Positions 1 through 9,382 of a DNA stretch of 64,000 nt are shown piece after piece (position 1 is the stretch's first letter; each line of letters begins with the position of its first letter). The DNA comes from Bordetella genomosp. 1. GTDB taxonomy: Bacteria; Pseudomonadota; Gammaproteobacteria; Burkholderiales; Burkholderiaceae_B. The position numbers and the translations under genes are program-made. Where the stretch lies: positions 558,001 to 622,000 of the forward strand of contig NZ_NEVL01000004.1 in NCBI RefSeq assembly GCF_002261335.1, written 5' to 3'. Under the pieces are notes generated by a model. That model did not search any database, was not told where the DNA came from, and saw only the letters and a list, made by a program, of their open reading frames with translations.

Positions 1-444
1 GCGGTTTTCGGCCCAGTCGGTCTCGATCAGGCCCGCCTGCGGCGAGTTGGTCTTGACGGTGAAGCCGGTGTCGGTCCAGAAGTCGACGACCTTGGGGAAG
101 ATCTCCTCGGGCGGACGCTGCACCACCAGCCAGCGCAGGTTGCCGTCGCGCTCGACCTTCATGTCGGCGCGCTCGGGCAGCACGTTGGTGTTTTGCGGCT
201 GGGCCACGGCTTGCGCGCCCTGCTGCTGGTATTGCGAATACGTGGTCGTGCCGGAGGCCGGCGCGCGGTAGCGCGGATCGGCGTTGGCCTGGGTCAGGTC
301 GGGAGGAATGCTCAGCGGCTCACCGCGACGCGTGCTCTTGTAATCGACCGATTCTTCATTGCCCAGCAGCTGGTTGACGTCGGAACAACCAGACAGCAAA
401 GCCAGGGCCATCAATACCGAAACACCGGCATGACGAGTTTTCAT
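1..444 (-). CDS. bamC: Outer membrane assembly lipoprotein BamC, 5' part (cut by window edge)
   Basis: The minus-strand frame opens at an ATG (442-444) and runs off the left edge, giving 148 codons without a stop. The N-terminus MKTRHAGVSVLMALALLSGC is a lipoprotein signal with lipobox LLSGC, so Cys20 is the predicted lipidation site. A Pro/Gln-rich stretch follows, then the start of a folded domain (NLRWLVVQRPPEEIFPKVV, about 113-131) resembling the BamC helix-grip fold. BamC is an accessory lipoprotein of the BAM complex that inserts beta-barrels into the outer membrane. It lies 14 bp downstream of dapA on the same strand, the common proteobacterial dapA-bamC order. The C-terminal part is outside the window. 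Confidence 0.85.
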   Translation of the reverse strand, partial: MKTRHAGVSVLMALALLSGCSDVNQLLGNEESVDYKSTRRGEPLSIPPDLTQANADPRYRAPASGTTTYSQYQQQGAQAVAQPQNTNVLPERADMKVERDGNLRWLVVQRPPEEIFPKVVDFWTDTGFTVKTNSPQAGLIETDWAENR

Positions 445-458
445 ACGCGTCCTCATAA

Positions 459-1364
459 TCAAAGCAGACCCGTCTCGGTCAGGGCGCGGCGCACGGTGTC
501 GTGGTGAGCCTCGCTGAGTTCGACGAGCGGCAGGCGGTAGCCCAGCGCGGTACGCCCCATCTGGGCAAGCGCCCATTTGACGGGGATGGGATTGGCTTCG
601 ACAAACAAAGCCTTGTTCAGACGCGCGAGCTTGGCGTTAAGTTCACGCACGCGGGGCACATCGCCCGCGTACGCGGCGGCACAGAGGTCCGCCATCAGGC
701 GGGGCGCCACGTTGGCGGTGACCGAGATATTGCCGCGCGCACCCAGCAGGATGAGGGCCGCGGCGGTGGGGTCGTCACCGCTGAACACCTGGAACGACTC
801 GGGGGCCTCGCGCAGCAGCAGCGCGCCACGACCGATGTCGCCGGTGGCATCCTTGATGCCGATGATGCCGGGCACCTGCGCCAGGCGCAGCACCGTCTCG
901 TTGCTCATGTCGGCAACCGTGCGGCCGGGCACGTTGTAGAGCACGGTGGGCAGGTCGACCGCTTCCTGGACGGCGCGGAAATGGCGGTAGATGCCTTCCT
1001 GGGAGGGCTTGTTGTAGTAGGGCACGACCGACAGGCCGGCCTGCGCGCCGACCGCCTTGGCGTGGCGCGCGAGATGGATGCACTCGTCGGTGGAGTTGGC
1101 GCCCACGCCGGCGATCACCGGAATGCGGCCCGCGGCGTGCTCGACGGCGACACGGATCAGCTCCGCGTGCTCCTCCATCGAGACGGTGGGCGACTCGCCG
1201 GTGGTGCCGACCACCACGAGCGCGCCCGTACCCTGCTCCACATGCCAATCGATCAGGCCGCGGTAGGCCGCGTAATCGAGGCTGCCATCGGGCTGCATCG
1301 GGGTGACCAATGCCACCATGCTGCCCTGAAAAGTGATGTCTGCGGTCGGTGCAGAGGATGCCAT
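459..1364 (-). CDS. dapA: 4-hydroxy-tetrahydrodipicolinate synthase
   Basis: 301 aa, the usual size for DapA, which condenses pyruvate with aspartate semialdehyde in the lysine/diaminopimelate pathway (cytoplasm). Visible active-site features: GTTGE (53-57), the catalytic tyrosine in LYNVPGRT (Tyr143), Arg148 and the Schiff-base lysine in GIKDATGD (Lys171). The frame stays open 11 codons upstream, but the ATG at 1364 is chosen because the conserved [10 protein letters not shown] segment begins about 15 residues after it and a GGAG lies about 13 nt upstream. It is probably cotranscribed with bamC. Confidence 0.95.
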   Translation of the reverse strand: MASSAPTADITFQGSMVALVTPMQPDGSLDYAAYRGLIDWHVEQGTGALVVVGTTGESPTVSMEEHAELIRVAVEHAAGRIPVIAGVGANSTDECIHLARHAKAVGAQAGLSVVPYYNKPSQEGIYRHFRAVQEAVDLPTVLYNVPGRTVADMSNETVLRLAQVPGIIGIKDATGDIGRGALLLREAPESFQVFSGDDPTAAALILLGARGNISVTANVAPRLMADLCAAAYAGDVPRVRELNAKLARLNKALFVEANPIPVKWALAQMGRTALGYRLPLVELSEAHHDTVRRALTETGLL

Positions 1365-1452
1365 AGTAAGTGGAGGCTCCAGGGCCCGCCGCACCATTGC
1401 AGCGGACCAGATTCGATCAAACGAGCGAGTTTAACGGATATTGCCGGAATTC

Positions 1453-2100
1453 CTAGAGGAACCAGCTCACGATTTGCGCCCCCAGCGCCAGGAAAGGCTG
1501 CATGAAAAATTGCAGGGTGCCCGTCACCAATAAGACGATGACGATCACCATCCCATAAGGCTCCATTTTCGAGTACTGCCAGGCCAGGCGCTGGGGCAGC
1601 AGGGAAAACAGGACACGCCCGCCGTCGAGCGGCAGCAGCGGCAGCAGATTCAGTGCCATCAGGACCAGGTTCACCATCACGCCGGCCTGGGCCATTTCGT
1701 ACCAGAAGCCCTCCTGGACGCCGGTGGCGAAGTAGATCCGGATCGCCAGCACCCAGAGGATGGCCATCAGCAGGTTCGACATCGGGCCGGCCAGGGCCAC
1801 CCAGAGCATGTCGCGCTTGGGACGGCGCAGCCGGCCGAAATCCACCGGCACCGGCTTGGCCCAGCCGAACAACAGGCCGGCGCCGCCGGTCAGCTTGGAG
1901 ATCAGCAGGATGGCCGCGGGCACCAGCAGCGTGCCGACCGGATCGATGTGGCTGATCGGGTTGAGCGTGACGCGGCCGGCCTGCCAGGCGGTGGGGTCGC
2001 CGAACATGCGCGCGACGAAGCCGTGGGCCGCCTCGTGCAGGGTGATGGCGAAGATGACGGGTATCGCGTAGACCGCGATCGTCTGGATCAGATCATTCAT
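1453..2100 (-). CDS. Site-2 protease family (M50) membrane metalloprotease
   Basis: 215 aa and very hydrophobic, with about five to six membrane segments. The zinc-binding HEAAH motif is at residues 22-26 inside the first membrane segment, and the third ligand motif NLLPLLPLDGG is at 151-161. Both are diagnostic of site-2-type intramembrane proteases. This is the short form without PDZ or CBS domains. Its substrate is not predictable from sequence. The gene is on the same strand as dapA but separated by about 90 bp, and it precedes the YciO-type gene as in many betaproteobacteria. Confidence 0.85.
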   Translation of the reverse strand: MNDLIQTIAVYAIPVIFAITLHEAAHGFVARMFGDPTAWQAGRVTLNPISHIDPVGTLLVPAAILLISKLTGGAGLLFGWAKPVPVDFGRLRRPKRDMLWVALAGPMSNLLMAILWVLAIRIYFATGVQEGFWYEMAQAGVMVNLVLMALNLLPLLPLDGGRVLFSLLPQRLAWQYSKMEPYGMVIVIVLLVTGTLQFFMQPFLALGAQIVSWFL

Positions 2101-2187
2101 GGCGAGGCATTGTAGCGGCTGACACAGGTGGGACCGCGACGCGGCGCACAGGTTCAGCGCCGCCCGCCCCTTAGGCGCGGGCGCGGC

Positions 2188-2814
2188 CTACGACAGCCCG
2201 AGCCGGGCGGGGTCGCCGCTGCCGAGCCGCAGGACCTCGGGCGTGCCGCCGGTGAGGTCGATCACGGTGGTGGGCGCCAGCGGGCAGGCGCCCGCGTCGA
2301 TCACGGCCGCCAGGTCGTGGGCGTAGCGCGCCACGATCTCCTCGGGATCGTTGAGGGCCTCGTCTTCGTCTTTCGGGATCAGCGTGGTGGACAGCAGCGG
2401 CGCGCCGAACTGCTCGAGCAGGGCCAGCGTGACGCCGTGGTCGGGCACGCGGATCCCGATGGTCTTGCGCGACGGGTGCGAGACCCGCCGCGGCACCTCG
2501 CGGGTGGCCTCCAGGATGAACGTGTACGGTCCCGGCGTGGCCAGCTTGAGCAGCCGGTACTGCTGGTTGTCGACCCGGGCGAAGTGGCCGATCTCGGCCA
2601 GGTCGCGGCACAGCAGGGTCAGGTGATGCCGCTCGTCGAGGCCGCGCAGCCGCCGCAGGTGCTCGGCGGCGTCCTTGTCGTCGAGGCGCGCCACCACGGC
2701 GTAGCTCGAATCGGTGGGAATGGCGAGCAGCCCGCCGTCGGCCAGCCACTGGGCGGCCTGCTTGAGCAGGCGCGGCTGCGGATTGGCGGGATGGATGGAG
2801 AGAAGAAGAGCCAT
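2188..2814 (-). CDS. YrdC/YciO-type threonylcarbamoyl-AMP synthase-like protein
   Basis: 208 aa. The YrdC fold is recognisable from AIPTDSSYAVV (35-45), the RHHLTLLCRD segment and TPGPYTFIL, matching the nucleotide/threonine pocket of the Sua5/YrdC/YciO family. YrdC makes threonylcarbamoyl-AMP for t6A modification of ANN-decoding tRNAs. The length and PYTFILEAT/SHPSRKTIGIR pattern fit the YciO branch, whose physiological role is less certain than that of YrdC. It is on the same strand as the downstream M50 protease gene, so a small operon is possible. Confidence 0.8.
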   Translation of the reverse strand: MALLLSIHPANPQPRLLKQAAQWLADGGLLAIPTDSSYAVVARLDDKDAAEHLRRLRGLDERHHLTLLCRDLAEIGHFARVDNQQYRLLKLATPGPYTFILEATREVPRRVSHPSRKTIGIRVPDHGVTLALLEQFGAPLLSTTLIPKDEDEALNDPEEIVARYAHDLAAVIDAGACPLAPTTVIDLTGGTPEVLRLGSGDPARLGLS

Positions 2815-2875
2815 GGGATTATCCTAGCATTAGTATCAGGAACAACGCGCCGACCCCGGCGCCAGGAGATCCGCC

Positions 2876-3724
2876 ATGCGCATGAACGACTCGCGCGAAA
2901 GCAGCAATATCGAAGACCGTCGCAGCCAGGGCCCGCGCCTGGGGCGCGGCTCCATCGGCCTGGGCACCATCGTGCTGGCGCTGGTGGCCATGTACTTCGG
3001 CGTCGATCCCTCGGTCGTGCTGCAGATGGCCGAGGGCCCCGCGCCGCAGTCGCAGCAGGCGCCGTCGCAGCCGCCCGTGCACGACGAGCAGTCGCGCTTC
3101 GTGGCCAAGGTGCTCGGGGAAACCGAAGACACCTGGGGCCCCATCTTCAAGCAGCAGCTCAACCGTTCGTACCAGGCGCCCACGCTGGTGCTGTTCCGCG
3201 GGGCCACGCCCACCGCGTGCGGCACCGGCCAGTCGGCCATGGGGCCGTTTTACTGCCCCGCCGACCAGAAGGTCTACCTGGACATGAGCTTTTTCGACGA
3301 AATGGAGCGCAAACTGAACGCGCCCGGCGATTTCGCCCGGGCCTACGTCATCGCCCATGAGGTCGGCCACCACGTGCAGAATCTCCTGGGCGTGGCCGAC
3401 CAGGTCGACGCCGCGCGGCGCCGCAATCCCGGCCAGGCCAACGCCCTGTCGGTGCGCATGGAGCTGCAGGCCGACTGCTTTGCCGGCCTGTGGGCGCGCA
3501 ACGCGGACCAGGCGCGCAACATCCTCGAGGCGGGCGACATCGAGGAAGGCCTGAACGCGGCCAGCGCCATCGGCGACGACACCCTGCAGCGCAAGTCGCA
3601 GGGCTATGTGGTGCCCGACGCCTTCACGCACGGCAGCTCGGCGCAGCGGGTGCGCTGGTTCAAGCGCGGCTTCGATTCCGGCGAGCTGCGCCAGTGCGAC
3701 ACCTTCTCGGCATCGAGCCTCTGA
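2876..3724 (+). CDS. Neutral zinc metallopeptidase, YpfJ family
   Basis: 282 aa. One N-terminal membrane anchor (about residues 27-45, GLGTIVLALVAMYFGV) follows a charged cytoplasmic start. The catalytic HEVGHH motif is at about residue 161. The typical family end with the RVRWFKRGFDSG segment is present. The family (Pfam PF04228) is conserved but its substrates are largely unknown; the catalytic domain should face the periplasm. The start at 2876 has an AGGAG 7 nt upstream, which favours it over the ATG two codons later. It is divergent from the YciO-type gene. Confidence 0.85.
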   Translation: MRMNDSRESSNIEDRRSQGPRLGRGSIGLGTIVLALVAMYFGVDPSVVLQMAEGPAPQSQQAPSQPPVHDEQSRFVAKVLGETEDTWGPIFKQQLNRSYQAPTLVLFRGATPTACGTGQSAMGPFYCPADQKVYLDMSFFDEMERKLNAPGDFARAYVIAHEVGHHVQNLLGVADQVDAARRRNPGQANALSVRMELQADCFAGLWARNADQARNILEAGDIEEGLNAASAIGDDTLQRKSQGYVVPDAFTHGSSAQRVRWFKRGFDSGELRQCDTFSASSL

Positions 3725-3880
3725 GCCCGGCAGCGGGCGCGGCGGCCTCCCCTGGCGCACGCCGCGCCGCCGCCCGCCCGGCGATCTTGTAAACTTATGC
3801 CCCTTCGCGGCCTGTACGCCGCCTCGCGCGCCCGACGCCTGCCGGCCGGCGCGCCGCTTTCGTTTTCGCTTGCTTCCCCC

Positions 3881-4417
3881 ATGGCCAACAAAGTCGAGCC
3901 CTTAATCACACCGGATGAGGTCCAGGAAATCCTGGCCGCGCCCAAAGAAACCGTGAAAGCCATTGCCTGGTCGGGCAGACCGGTGGGCGGCCCGGCGCAG
4001 TGGATGGAGTTCTCCTGTGCCTGCAAGGTCGCGGGCGAAGTGCGCGAAGACGTGACCTTCCGCGTGATCTTCCGCGCGGCGCGCACCGACGTCTACGGCC
4101 AGGCGGCCGTGATGGTGGCCGAGGCCTTCTCGGCCAGCCTGTTCGTGGGCCCGCACCGGGTGCTGGGCGTGGACACCGACGATTCGTTCCACACCAGCGT
4201 GGTGGGCAGCCACCTGCCGCACTTCCGCAAGCCGCTCACCGAGCGCTCGCACCGCCACGTCTGGGTCGAGGAAGGCGAAGGCTATGCCGAACCCGTGACC
4301 CCCGCGCTCGACACCATCGGCGCGTTGATGGAGGACTTCCTGCCGCGCGCCAACCTGACGCTGACCGGCGGGTTCGCCCATCCGTACAAGGGCCGCCAAA
4401 TCGAGCTGATCCTATGA
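3881..4417 (+). CDS. Conserved protein of unknown function, coupled to a DUF1828-like gene
   Basis: 178 aa from the ATG at 3881; the frame is also open from an ATG at 3797, and neither start has a clear ribosome site. No family is recognised with confidence. The protein is soluble, with no signal peptide or membrane segment. It has an HTSVVGSHLPHFRKP segment around residues 105-120 and a GFAHPYKGRQIELIL end. Its stop overlaps the next ATG (ATGA), so the two proteins are probably made together and may interact. Confidence 0.6.
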   Translation: MANKVEPLITPDEVQEILAAPKETVKAIAWSGRPVGGPAQWMEFSCACKVAGEVREDVTFRVIFRAARTDVYGQAAVMVAEAFSASLFVGPHRVLGVDTDDSFHTSVVGSHLPHFRKPLTERSHRHVWVEEGEGYAEPVTPALDTIGALMEDFLPRANLTLTGGFAHPYKGRQIELIL

Positions 4418-5178
4418 CCCAATTCCTGGAAGCCTCGGGCTGGACCGTGCGCGCCGCCGGCGAGGGCGCGATCCGCGCCATCGCCCCCATGACGCTGGGC
4501 CTCGACGGCCAGCACGCCGCCTTCTACATCGCCTATCCCGGCGACGCGACGTTCCACCTGACCGACGCGGCCGAGACCGCGATGCACGCCGCCACCTATG
4601 GCATCGAACTGCCGGCCAAGCGCATCGAACTGCTGAACCAGACGCCCGGCGTGAGCCTGGCGCACTTCGACGAGAGCGGCGCGATCGTGGCCAGCGGCCC
4701 GATCGATCAGCTGCAGGAAGCGCTCTGGGATGCGGTCAAGCTGGCGATGGCGCTGTCGTTCTCGTGCGCCAAGTGGATGCCGAAATTCAGCCGCCTGCGT
4801 TTTCGCGCGCAGGTGGGCCGCACCCTGGTCGAGGCGCTCGGCATGCCGCGCATCGTCAAGGGCGCCCGCACCCGCGGCAGCAGCGGCCATGCGGCCGACT
4901 TCGCCTTCGGCGTGCGCGCCGAGCAGTCGAACGCGCTCACGTTCATCGAACCGATCGCGCTGAAGGCGGGCAAGAAGGTCGACTGGACGCAGGTCTACCA
5001 GACCCACGGCAAGATGTCGGATGTGAAGATGGCCGACGCGCGCAATGCGCGTCTGGTGATACTCGAAGACGGCGCCTCGGCCGAGGAGTTCAAGAAGGCG
5101 GTCGCGATCCTGGAGCAATCGGCCACGGTGCGCACGCTCAACAAGACGCGCGACTGGCCGGCGCTGTTCGCGGGCTGA
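4414..5178 (+). CDS. DUF1828-domain protein
   Basis: 254 aa. The N-terminal half (about 1-110), with FYIAYPGDATFHLTDAAET followed by a helical tract, resembles DUF1828. The C-terminal half (about 140-254), with SGHAADFAFGVRAEQ and a KVDWTQVYQTHGKMSDVK segment, resembles the DUF1829 partner region. Family assignment is from memory of pattern, not from a search. DUF1828/1829 proteins are of unknown function and often occur near mobile or host-conflict genes. It is translationally coupled to the preceding gene (4-nt overlap). Base composition is like the neighbours, so no recent transfer is evident. Confidence 0.6.
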   Translation: MTQFLEASGWTVRAAGEGAIRAIAPMTLGLDGQHAAFYIAYPGDATFHLTDAAETAMHAATYGIELPAKRIELLNQTPGVSLAHFDESGAIVASGPIDQLQEALWDAVKLAMALSFSCAKWMPKFSRLRFRAQVGRTLVEALGMPRIVKGARTRGSSGHAADFAFGVRAEQSNALTFIEPIALKAGKKVDWTQVYQTHGKMSDVKMADARNARLVILEDGASAEEFKKAVAILEQSATVRTLNKTRDWPALFAG

Positions 5179-5256
5179 ACGCCCGGCGCGTGCGCGGCGC
5201 CGACGGCGCAGCCGCCACGGCGCGGTGGCAACTGCTGCGGGCCCTGCCGTCAGCCG

Positions 5257-5556
5257 TCAGGCCGACGCGCCCTGCAATCCATCGACGATCTCCCTGCCAT
5301 GCGTGATGGCGGCATGCACCGCCTCGCGTGGACTGAAGACATGGCCGCCGTGCGCGAAGCACGGCACCGGATATTCGTCGCCTGTATCGTGAATGGTATC
5401 TGCCTGCACAACCACGACGGTGGCCGTGAACTGCGGCCCGGAGGCCGCGGCCAGCGCCACGCTGGCACTTGCCCGCGCGACTTTGGCTGTGAGGCGATAT
5501 CCCTTGTAAACGGTGTTGTTTTGAAGCACTGGGACGCCCTCTCTGCGAATCAGCAT
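5257..5556 (-). CDS. Small conserved hypothetical protein
   Basis: 99 aa from an ATG at 5556. No family is recognised. The sequence starts MLIRREGVPVLQNNTVYKGY, followed by an alternating hydrophobic run FTATVVVVQ suggesting a beta-strand, and ends in a helix (PREAVHAAITHGREIVDG). There is no signal peptide. Coding character is supported by third-position GC bias in this frame. It is flanked by unrelated genes with more than 75 bp on either side, so it is probably monocistronic. Confidence 0.55.
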   Translation of the reverse strand: MLIRREGVPVLQNNTVYKGYRLTAKVARASASVALAAASGPQFTATVVVVQADTIHDTGDEYPVPCFAHGGHVFSPREAVHAAITHGREIVDGLQGASA

Positions 5557-5681
5557 ACCCCGCTGATATGACAGTCACGCGAGATATTTTGTAACGCCCC
5601 CGACGAAATAGACACAGGTCGCCGGCCGACAGGCGCCTGAATGCGTGCGCGGTGCGGCCGGCGTCAGAGGGGAATTACGGG

Positions 5682-6407
5682 TTAGCCCGGAGGGCGACGC
5701 GCTGTTGCACTTGAGCATGGCGGATACGCAACACTCGCCCCAAAGCGGTGCGCGGCGCGCGCATCCTCCGCCTCGCCGCCAGGGCCTGCCGGCATGCCCA
5801 CCGCGCGGCACAGCGCGTCCATGGTCCAGCCGCTGCCCGCCATCATCAGGCGCGTGTGCAGGTCGGCGCGCAGCGTCTCGTCGACCTGGCTGCCGAGCAG
5901 CGTGAGCGTCTTGCGGCGCAGCGCGACGTAGGTGCAGGGATAGTCGCGCGCCAGCGCGCCCCACAGCGCATGCGCGCCCGGCGACTGGCGCGCGCCGCTC
6001 AGCAGGCACAGGCCGCCGTCGAGCGCCCAGCGATACACGAGGCTGGCGATGCCGCGGCGCTGATAGGCCGGCGCATAGCGCGAATGCGGTGCGCGCAGAT
6101 GGCGATCCGCCTGGCGCGACACCTCGATCAGGCGATTGAACACCGTGTAGCCCGCGAGGCAGCCGCGGGCCCGGTCTTCGACATAGACATAGTATTCGCC
6201 GTCCGCGCTGCGCCAGCGCAGCACCAGCCCAGGGTGGGCGGTACGGACCTCCGGCATCTCGAACAGGCGATCGGCGGGATCGCGCATGCGTCCGTACAGG
6301 ACATCCAGTTCATCGCCCGGCTTCCAGATGCCGGGGTCTACATCGATGCGCAGCTCCATCGTGGGAAAACGAAATGGCATGACTGCGACTTGCGCCAACG
6401 CGGGCAC
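5682..6407 (-). CDS. GNAT-like N-acetyltransferase family protein
   Basis: 241 aa with a GTG start at 6407, chosen because CTGGAGG lies about 6 nt upstream; an in-frame ATG at 6380 is the alternative. The middle holds EYYVYVEDRARGCLAGYTVF and HSRYAPAYQRRGIASLVYRW. The QRRGIAS element looks like the acetyl-CoA-binding R/Q-x-x-G-x-G/A loop of GNAT enzymes. The C-terminal half is not clearly GNAT. From memory, related proteins with this PAYQxRGIAS signature occur in several copies in Bordetella. The acceptor substrate is unknown. Confidence 0.6.
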   Translation of the reverse strand: MPALAQVAVMPFRFPTMELRIDVDPGIWKPGDELDVLYGRMRDPADRLFEMPEVRTAHPGLVLRWRSADGEYYVYVEDRARGCLAGYTVFNRLIEVSRQADRHLRAPHSRYAPAYQRRGIASLVYRWALDGGLCLLSGARQSPGAHALWGALARDYPCTYVALRRKTLTLLGSQVDETLRADLHTRLMMAGSGWTMDALCRAVGMPAGPGGEAEDARAAHRFGASVAYPPCSSATARRPPG

Positions 6408-6423
6408 GGCAAACCTCCAGGGG

Positions 6424-6492
6424 TCAAGGGTCGTCGAAGACGGCGATCCGGTTGATCCGGCCGCCGCGAAAGAAATCGTGTCTGTGCGTCAT
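6424..6492 (-). CDS. Possible 22-aa leader peptide upstream of the GNAT-like gene
   Basis: A short ATG-initiated frame with a GGAG placed 5 nt before the ATG ends 16 nt before the GNAT-like GTG start and its own ribosome site. The peptide is MTHRHDFFRGGRINRIAVFD plus two residues, rich in Arg and His. It could be a translated leader affecting the downstream gene, or chance. Only the ribosome site and position support it. Confidence 0.25.
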   Translation of the reverse strand: MTHRHDFFRGGRINRIAVFDDP

Positions 6493-6810
6493 GGACGCTC
6501 CAATGGACAGACGCCGCACGGGCCGGGATCGGCCACGCGCGGCGTGGGAATGAGCAGTGATCGCGCGGCTTCGCGGGCCGCGTCCAGCCCGAACCATAGC
6601 ACCGAACGCGAAGCCCTGCCGCGCGCATCCGGTGAGGGTGGGATCGTTGCGCACACAACGGCGCGCCACGATGAGGCGGCGGCGCTTGGAAGAAAAGACG
6701 CGGCGGTAATAAGGACACGCAGTAATAACGCGCCGACCAACAAATCGTAGGGATCGGGTAGGCCGCTCCCTAGAATCGCCTCACCGATTCCCATCCCAAC
6801 GAGGCGCTGC
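6493..6810. other. Intergenic region between the GNAT-like gene and metQ
   Basis: A stretch of 318 bp with no convincing gene. It must carry the metQ promoter, and the last 100 bp are less GC-rich (GGTAATAAGGACACGCAGTA near 6706-6725). No SAM- or methionine-riboswitch stem or MetJ-like box repeat was recognised. Confidence 0.4.
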
Positions 6811-7629
6811 ATGAAGATTTCCCGTTATCTCTCCCGTGTCCTGGTCCTGACGCTCGGCGCAGCCGCCGTGGCCGCCAGCGGCGCGGCCTTCGCCGCCGAC
6901 AAACCCTTGAAGGTGGGCGTGCGCGGCGGCGTCGACGAGCAGATCTGGGAGGTGGTGACGAAGGTCGCGCAGAAGGACGGCCTGGCCGTCGAGCCCGTGG
7001 TCATCACCGGCACCGCCAGCCCGAACGAAGCGCTCAACAACGGCGACCTCGACGCCAATTCGTTCCAGCACATTCCGTTTCTGCGCGACCAGATCAAACA
7101 GCGCGGCTACAAGATCGTGTCGGTGGGCAACACGCTGATCTCGCCGATCGCCTTCTACTCGAAGAACTACAAGTCGCTCGCCGCGCTGCCCAAGGGCGCG
7201 AAGGTCGGCATTCCGAACGACCCGAGCAACCAGACCCGCGCGCTGGTGATCCTGCGCGACGCCGGCCTCATCACGCTGAAGGCGGGCTTCGATCCCTACA
7301 CCGGCACCGCCACGCTGGCCGACGTCACCGCCAATCCGAACCAGCTCGAATTCGTCGAGAGCACCTCGGTCGTGCTGGCGCGCTCGCTGCCCGACGTGGA
7401 TACCGCGGCCATCGTGAACAGCTTCGCCTACCAGGCCGGCCTGATCGCCACGCGCGACGGCATCGCGGTGGAGAAGAAGGAAAACAATCCCTACGTGAAC
7501 ATCATCGCGGTGCGTGAGCAGGACAAGGACAAGCCCTGGGTGCCGCGCCTCGTGAAGGCCTACCATTCCGAGGAAGTGCGCAAGTTCATCGAGACCAAGT
7601 TCGAGGGCTCGGTCATCCCGGTCTTCTGA
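6811..7629 (+). CDS. metQ: Methionine ABC transporter substrate-binding protein
   Basis: 272 aa NlpA/MetQ-family periplasmic binding protein. The signal peptide has a hydrophobic core at about 8-24 and a likely cleavage after AFA (29-30). There is no lipobox cysteine, so it appears to be a soluble periplasmic rather than a lipid-anchored form. The family signatures are the EQIWEVV region, NSFQHIPFL ([10 protein letters not shown], about 76-85) and [10 protein letters not shown] (about 137-146). It binds methionine and delivers it to MetNI. It is the first gene of the metQ-metN-metI operon. Confidence 0.9.
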   Translation: MKISRYLSRVLVLTLGAAAVAASGAAFAADKPLKVGVRGGVDEQIWEVVTKVAQKDGLAVEPVVITGTASPNEALNNGDLDANSFQHIPFLRDQIKQRGYKIVSVGNTLISPIAFYSKNYKSLAALPKGAKVGIPNDPSNQTRALVILRDAGLITLKAGFDPYTGTATLADVTANPNQLEFVESTSVVLARSLPDVDTAAIVNSFAYQAGLIATRDGIAVEKKENNPYVNIIAVREQDKDKPWVPRLVKAYHSEEVRKFIETKFEGSVIPVF

Positions 7630-7637
7630 CGCGCACG

Positions 7638-8744
7638 GTGTCCATGCAATACGAAGCGCCCTTCGAGGCGGCCGCCCGCGAGGGCGCGGCCGCCTCGCCG
7701 CACATCGTCTTCTCCGGCGTCGGCAAGCGGTACGACGGCGCGCCCGCCGCCGCGCCCGCACTGGCGGATATCTCGTTCTCGATCGGCCGCGGCGAAGTGT
7801 TCGGCATCATCGGCCGCAGCGGCGCGGGCAAGTCCACGCTGCTGCGCTCGATCAACATGCTGGAGCGGCCCACGGCGGGCCAGGTCCTGATCGATGGCGC
7901 CGACGCCGGCACGCTCGACGAAGACGGCCTGGTGCGGCTGCGCCGCCGCATCGGCATGATTTTCCAGCACTTCAATCTGCTGTCGTCCAAGACGGTGTCC
8001 GGCAACGTCGCGCTGCCGCTGCGGGTGGCCGGGGTGCAGCCCGCCGAGGCCCGCCGGCGCGTGCAGGAGCTGCTCGAACTGGTGGGCCTCGCCGACAAGG
8101 CCGACGTGTATCCGGCCAAGCTCTCGGGCGGGCAGAAGCAGCGCGTCGGCATCGCCCGCGCGCTGGTGCACGAGCCCGAGATCCTGCTGTGCGACGAGGC
8201 CACCTCGGCGCTCGATCCCGAAACCACGCAATCGATCCTGGAGCTGCTGCAGGACATCAACCGCAAGCTGGGCCTGACCGTGGTGCTGATCACGCACGAC
8301 ATGGCGGTGATCCGCGCCGTGTGCCAGCGCCTGGTGGTGCTGGACCGGGGCCGCGCCGTCGAACAGGGCGAGGTCTGGCGCGTGTTCGGCGATCCGCGGG
8401 CCGACGCCACGCGCGCCCTGCTCAAGCCGCTGCAGCACGACCTGCCGCCCGACATCGCCCGCGCGTTGCGCGCGCAACCGGTCGAGGGCGGCGACGTGGT
8501 GCTGGCCCTGCACTACGCCGGCCGGCGCGATGCCGCCGGCCTGCCGCTGGCCACGCTGGCCGCGCTCGGCCCCGAAGCCCGCCTGCTGCACGGCGGGCTG
8601 GACCGCATCGGCGGCCACGCCCAGGGGCGTCTGCTGGTGGCGCTGCCGCTGGCGGCGGATTTCCATCACGGCCGCGACGCGCTGGGCGCCACGCTGTCGG
8701 CCGAACGCATCGAGGTATTGGGCTATGTCGCCAAGCACGCTTGA
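7638..8744 (+). CDS. metN: Methionine ABC transporter ATP-binding protein
   Basis: 368 aa. Walker A is GRSGAGKS (59-66), the ABC signature [15 protein letters not shown] starts near 162, and Walker B is [13 protein letters not shown]. The C-terminal roughly 90 residues correspond to the NIL regulatory domain that senses cytoplasmic methionine in MetN. The start is either GTG 7638 or ATG 7644; no clear ribosome site separates them, and only 8 bp separate metQ from the GTG. The 3' end overlaps metI by 20 nt, so translation is coupled. Confidence 0.92.
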   Translation: MSMQYEAPFEAAAREGAAASPHIVFSGVGKRYDGAPAAAPALADISFSIGRGEVFGIIGRSGAGKSTLLRSINMLERPTAGQVLIDGADAGTLDEDGLVRLRRRIGMIFQHFNLLSSKTVSGNVALPLRVAGVQPAEARRRVQELLELVGLADKADVYPAKLSGGQKQRVGIARALVHEPEILLCDEATSALDPETTQSILELLQDINRKLGLTVVLITHDMAVIRAVCQRLVVLDRGRAVEQGEVWRVFGDPRADATRALLKPLQHDLPPDIARALRAQPVEGGDVVLALHYAGRRDAAGLPLATLAALGPEARLLHGGLDRIGGHAQGRLLVALPLAADFHHGRDALGATLSAERIEVLGYVAKHA

Positions 8745-9381
8745 CCGCTATCTGCGCGCGTTCCTGGAAACGCTGACCATGGTCGGCATCTCGGCGCTCA
8801 TCGCCATCCTGAGCGGGCTGGCGCTGGCGCTGGTGCTCACCGTGACCGCGCCCAGCAGCCTGTATCCGCGGCCGCGCCTGAACAAGGCGCTGTCGATCAC
8901 GGTGAACACCTTCCGCGCCATCCCCTTCATCATTCTGCTGGTGGCGATGTTGCCGGTCACGCGCTGGATCGTGGGCACCACGCTCGGCACCTGGGCCGCC
9001 ATCGTGCCGCTGTCGGCCAACCTGATCCCCTTCTTTGCCCGCATCGCGCAGGTCAGCCTCAACGACGTGGACCCCGGCCTCATCGAAGCCGCGCGCGCCA
9101 TGGGCTGCCGGCGCCGCCACATCGTGCGCCACGTGCTGCTGCCCGAGGCCCTGCCCGGCATCATCGGCGGCATGACGGTGAGCGTGATCGCGATGATCAA
9201 CGCCTCGGCCATGGCCGGCGCCGTCGGCGCGGGCGGCCTGGGCGACCTGGCGATCCGCTATGGCTACGAGCGCTACGAGACGCGCGTGATGTTCGAGGTG
9301 ATCGTGATCCTGATCGCGCTGGTGTCGGTGGTGCAGTTCACCGGCGAGTGGCTGGCGCGCCGCGCCGACCACAAGCGCTGA
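8725..9381 (+). CDS. metI: Methionine ABC transporter permease
   Basis: 218 aa with five predicted membrane segments. The binding-protein-dependent permease EAA loop is visible as [26 protein letters not shown] (about 121-146), which docks on MetN. The ATG at 8725 lies inside the 3' end of metN and is the first start that gives a normal MetI N-terminus ([16 protein letters not shown]). It is the last gene of the importer operon. Confidence 0.92.
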   Translation: MSPSTLDRYLRAFLETLTMVGISALIAILSGLALALVLTVTAPSSLYPRPRLNKALSITVNTFRAIPFIILLVAMLPVTRWIVGTTLGTWAAIVPLSANLIPFFARIAQVSLNDVDPGLIEAARAMGCRRRHIVRHVLLPEALPGIIGGMTVSVIAMINASAMAGAVGAGGLGDLAIRYGYERYETRVMFEVIVILIALVSVVQFTGEWLARRADHKR

Positions 9382-9382
9382 G

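Noticed and set aside
6700-6810. Methionine/SAM riboswitch before metQ
   Set aside because: No conserved core or terminator/anti-terminator pair was recognised.
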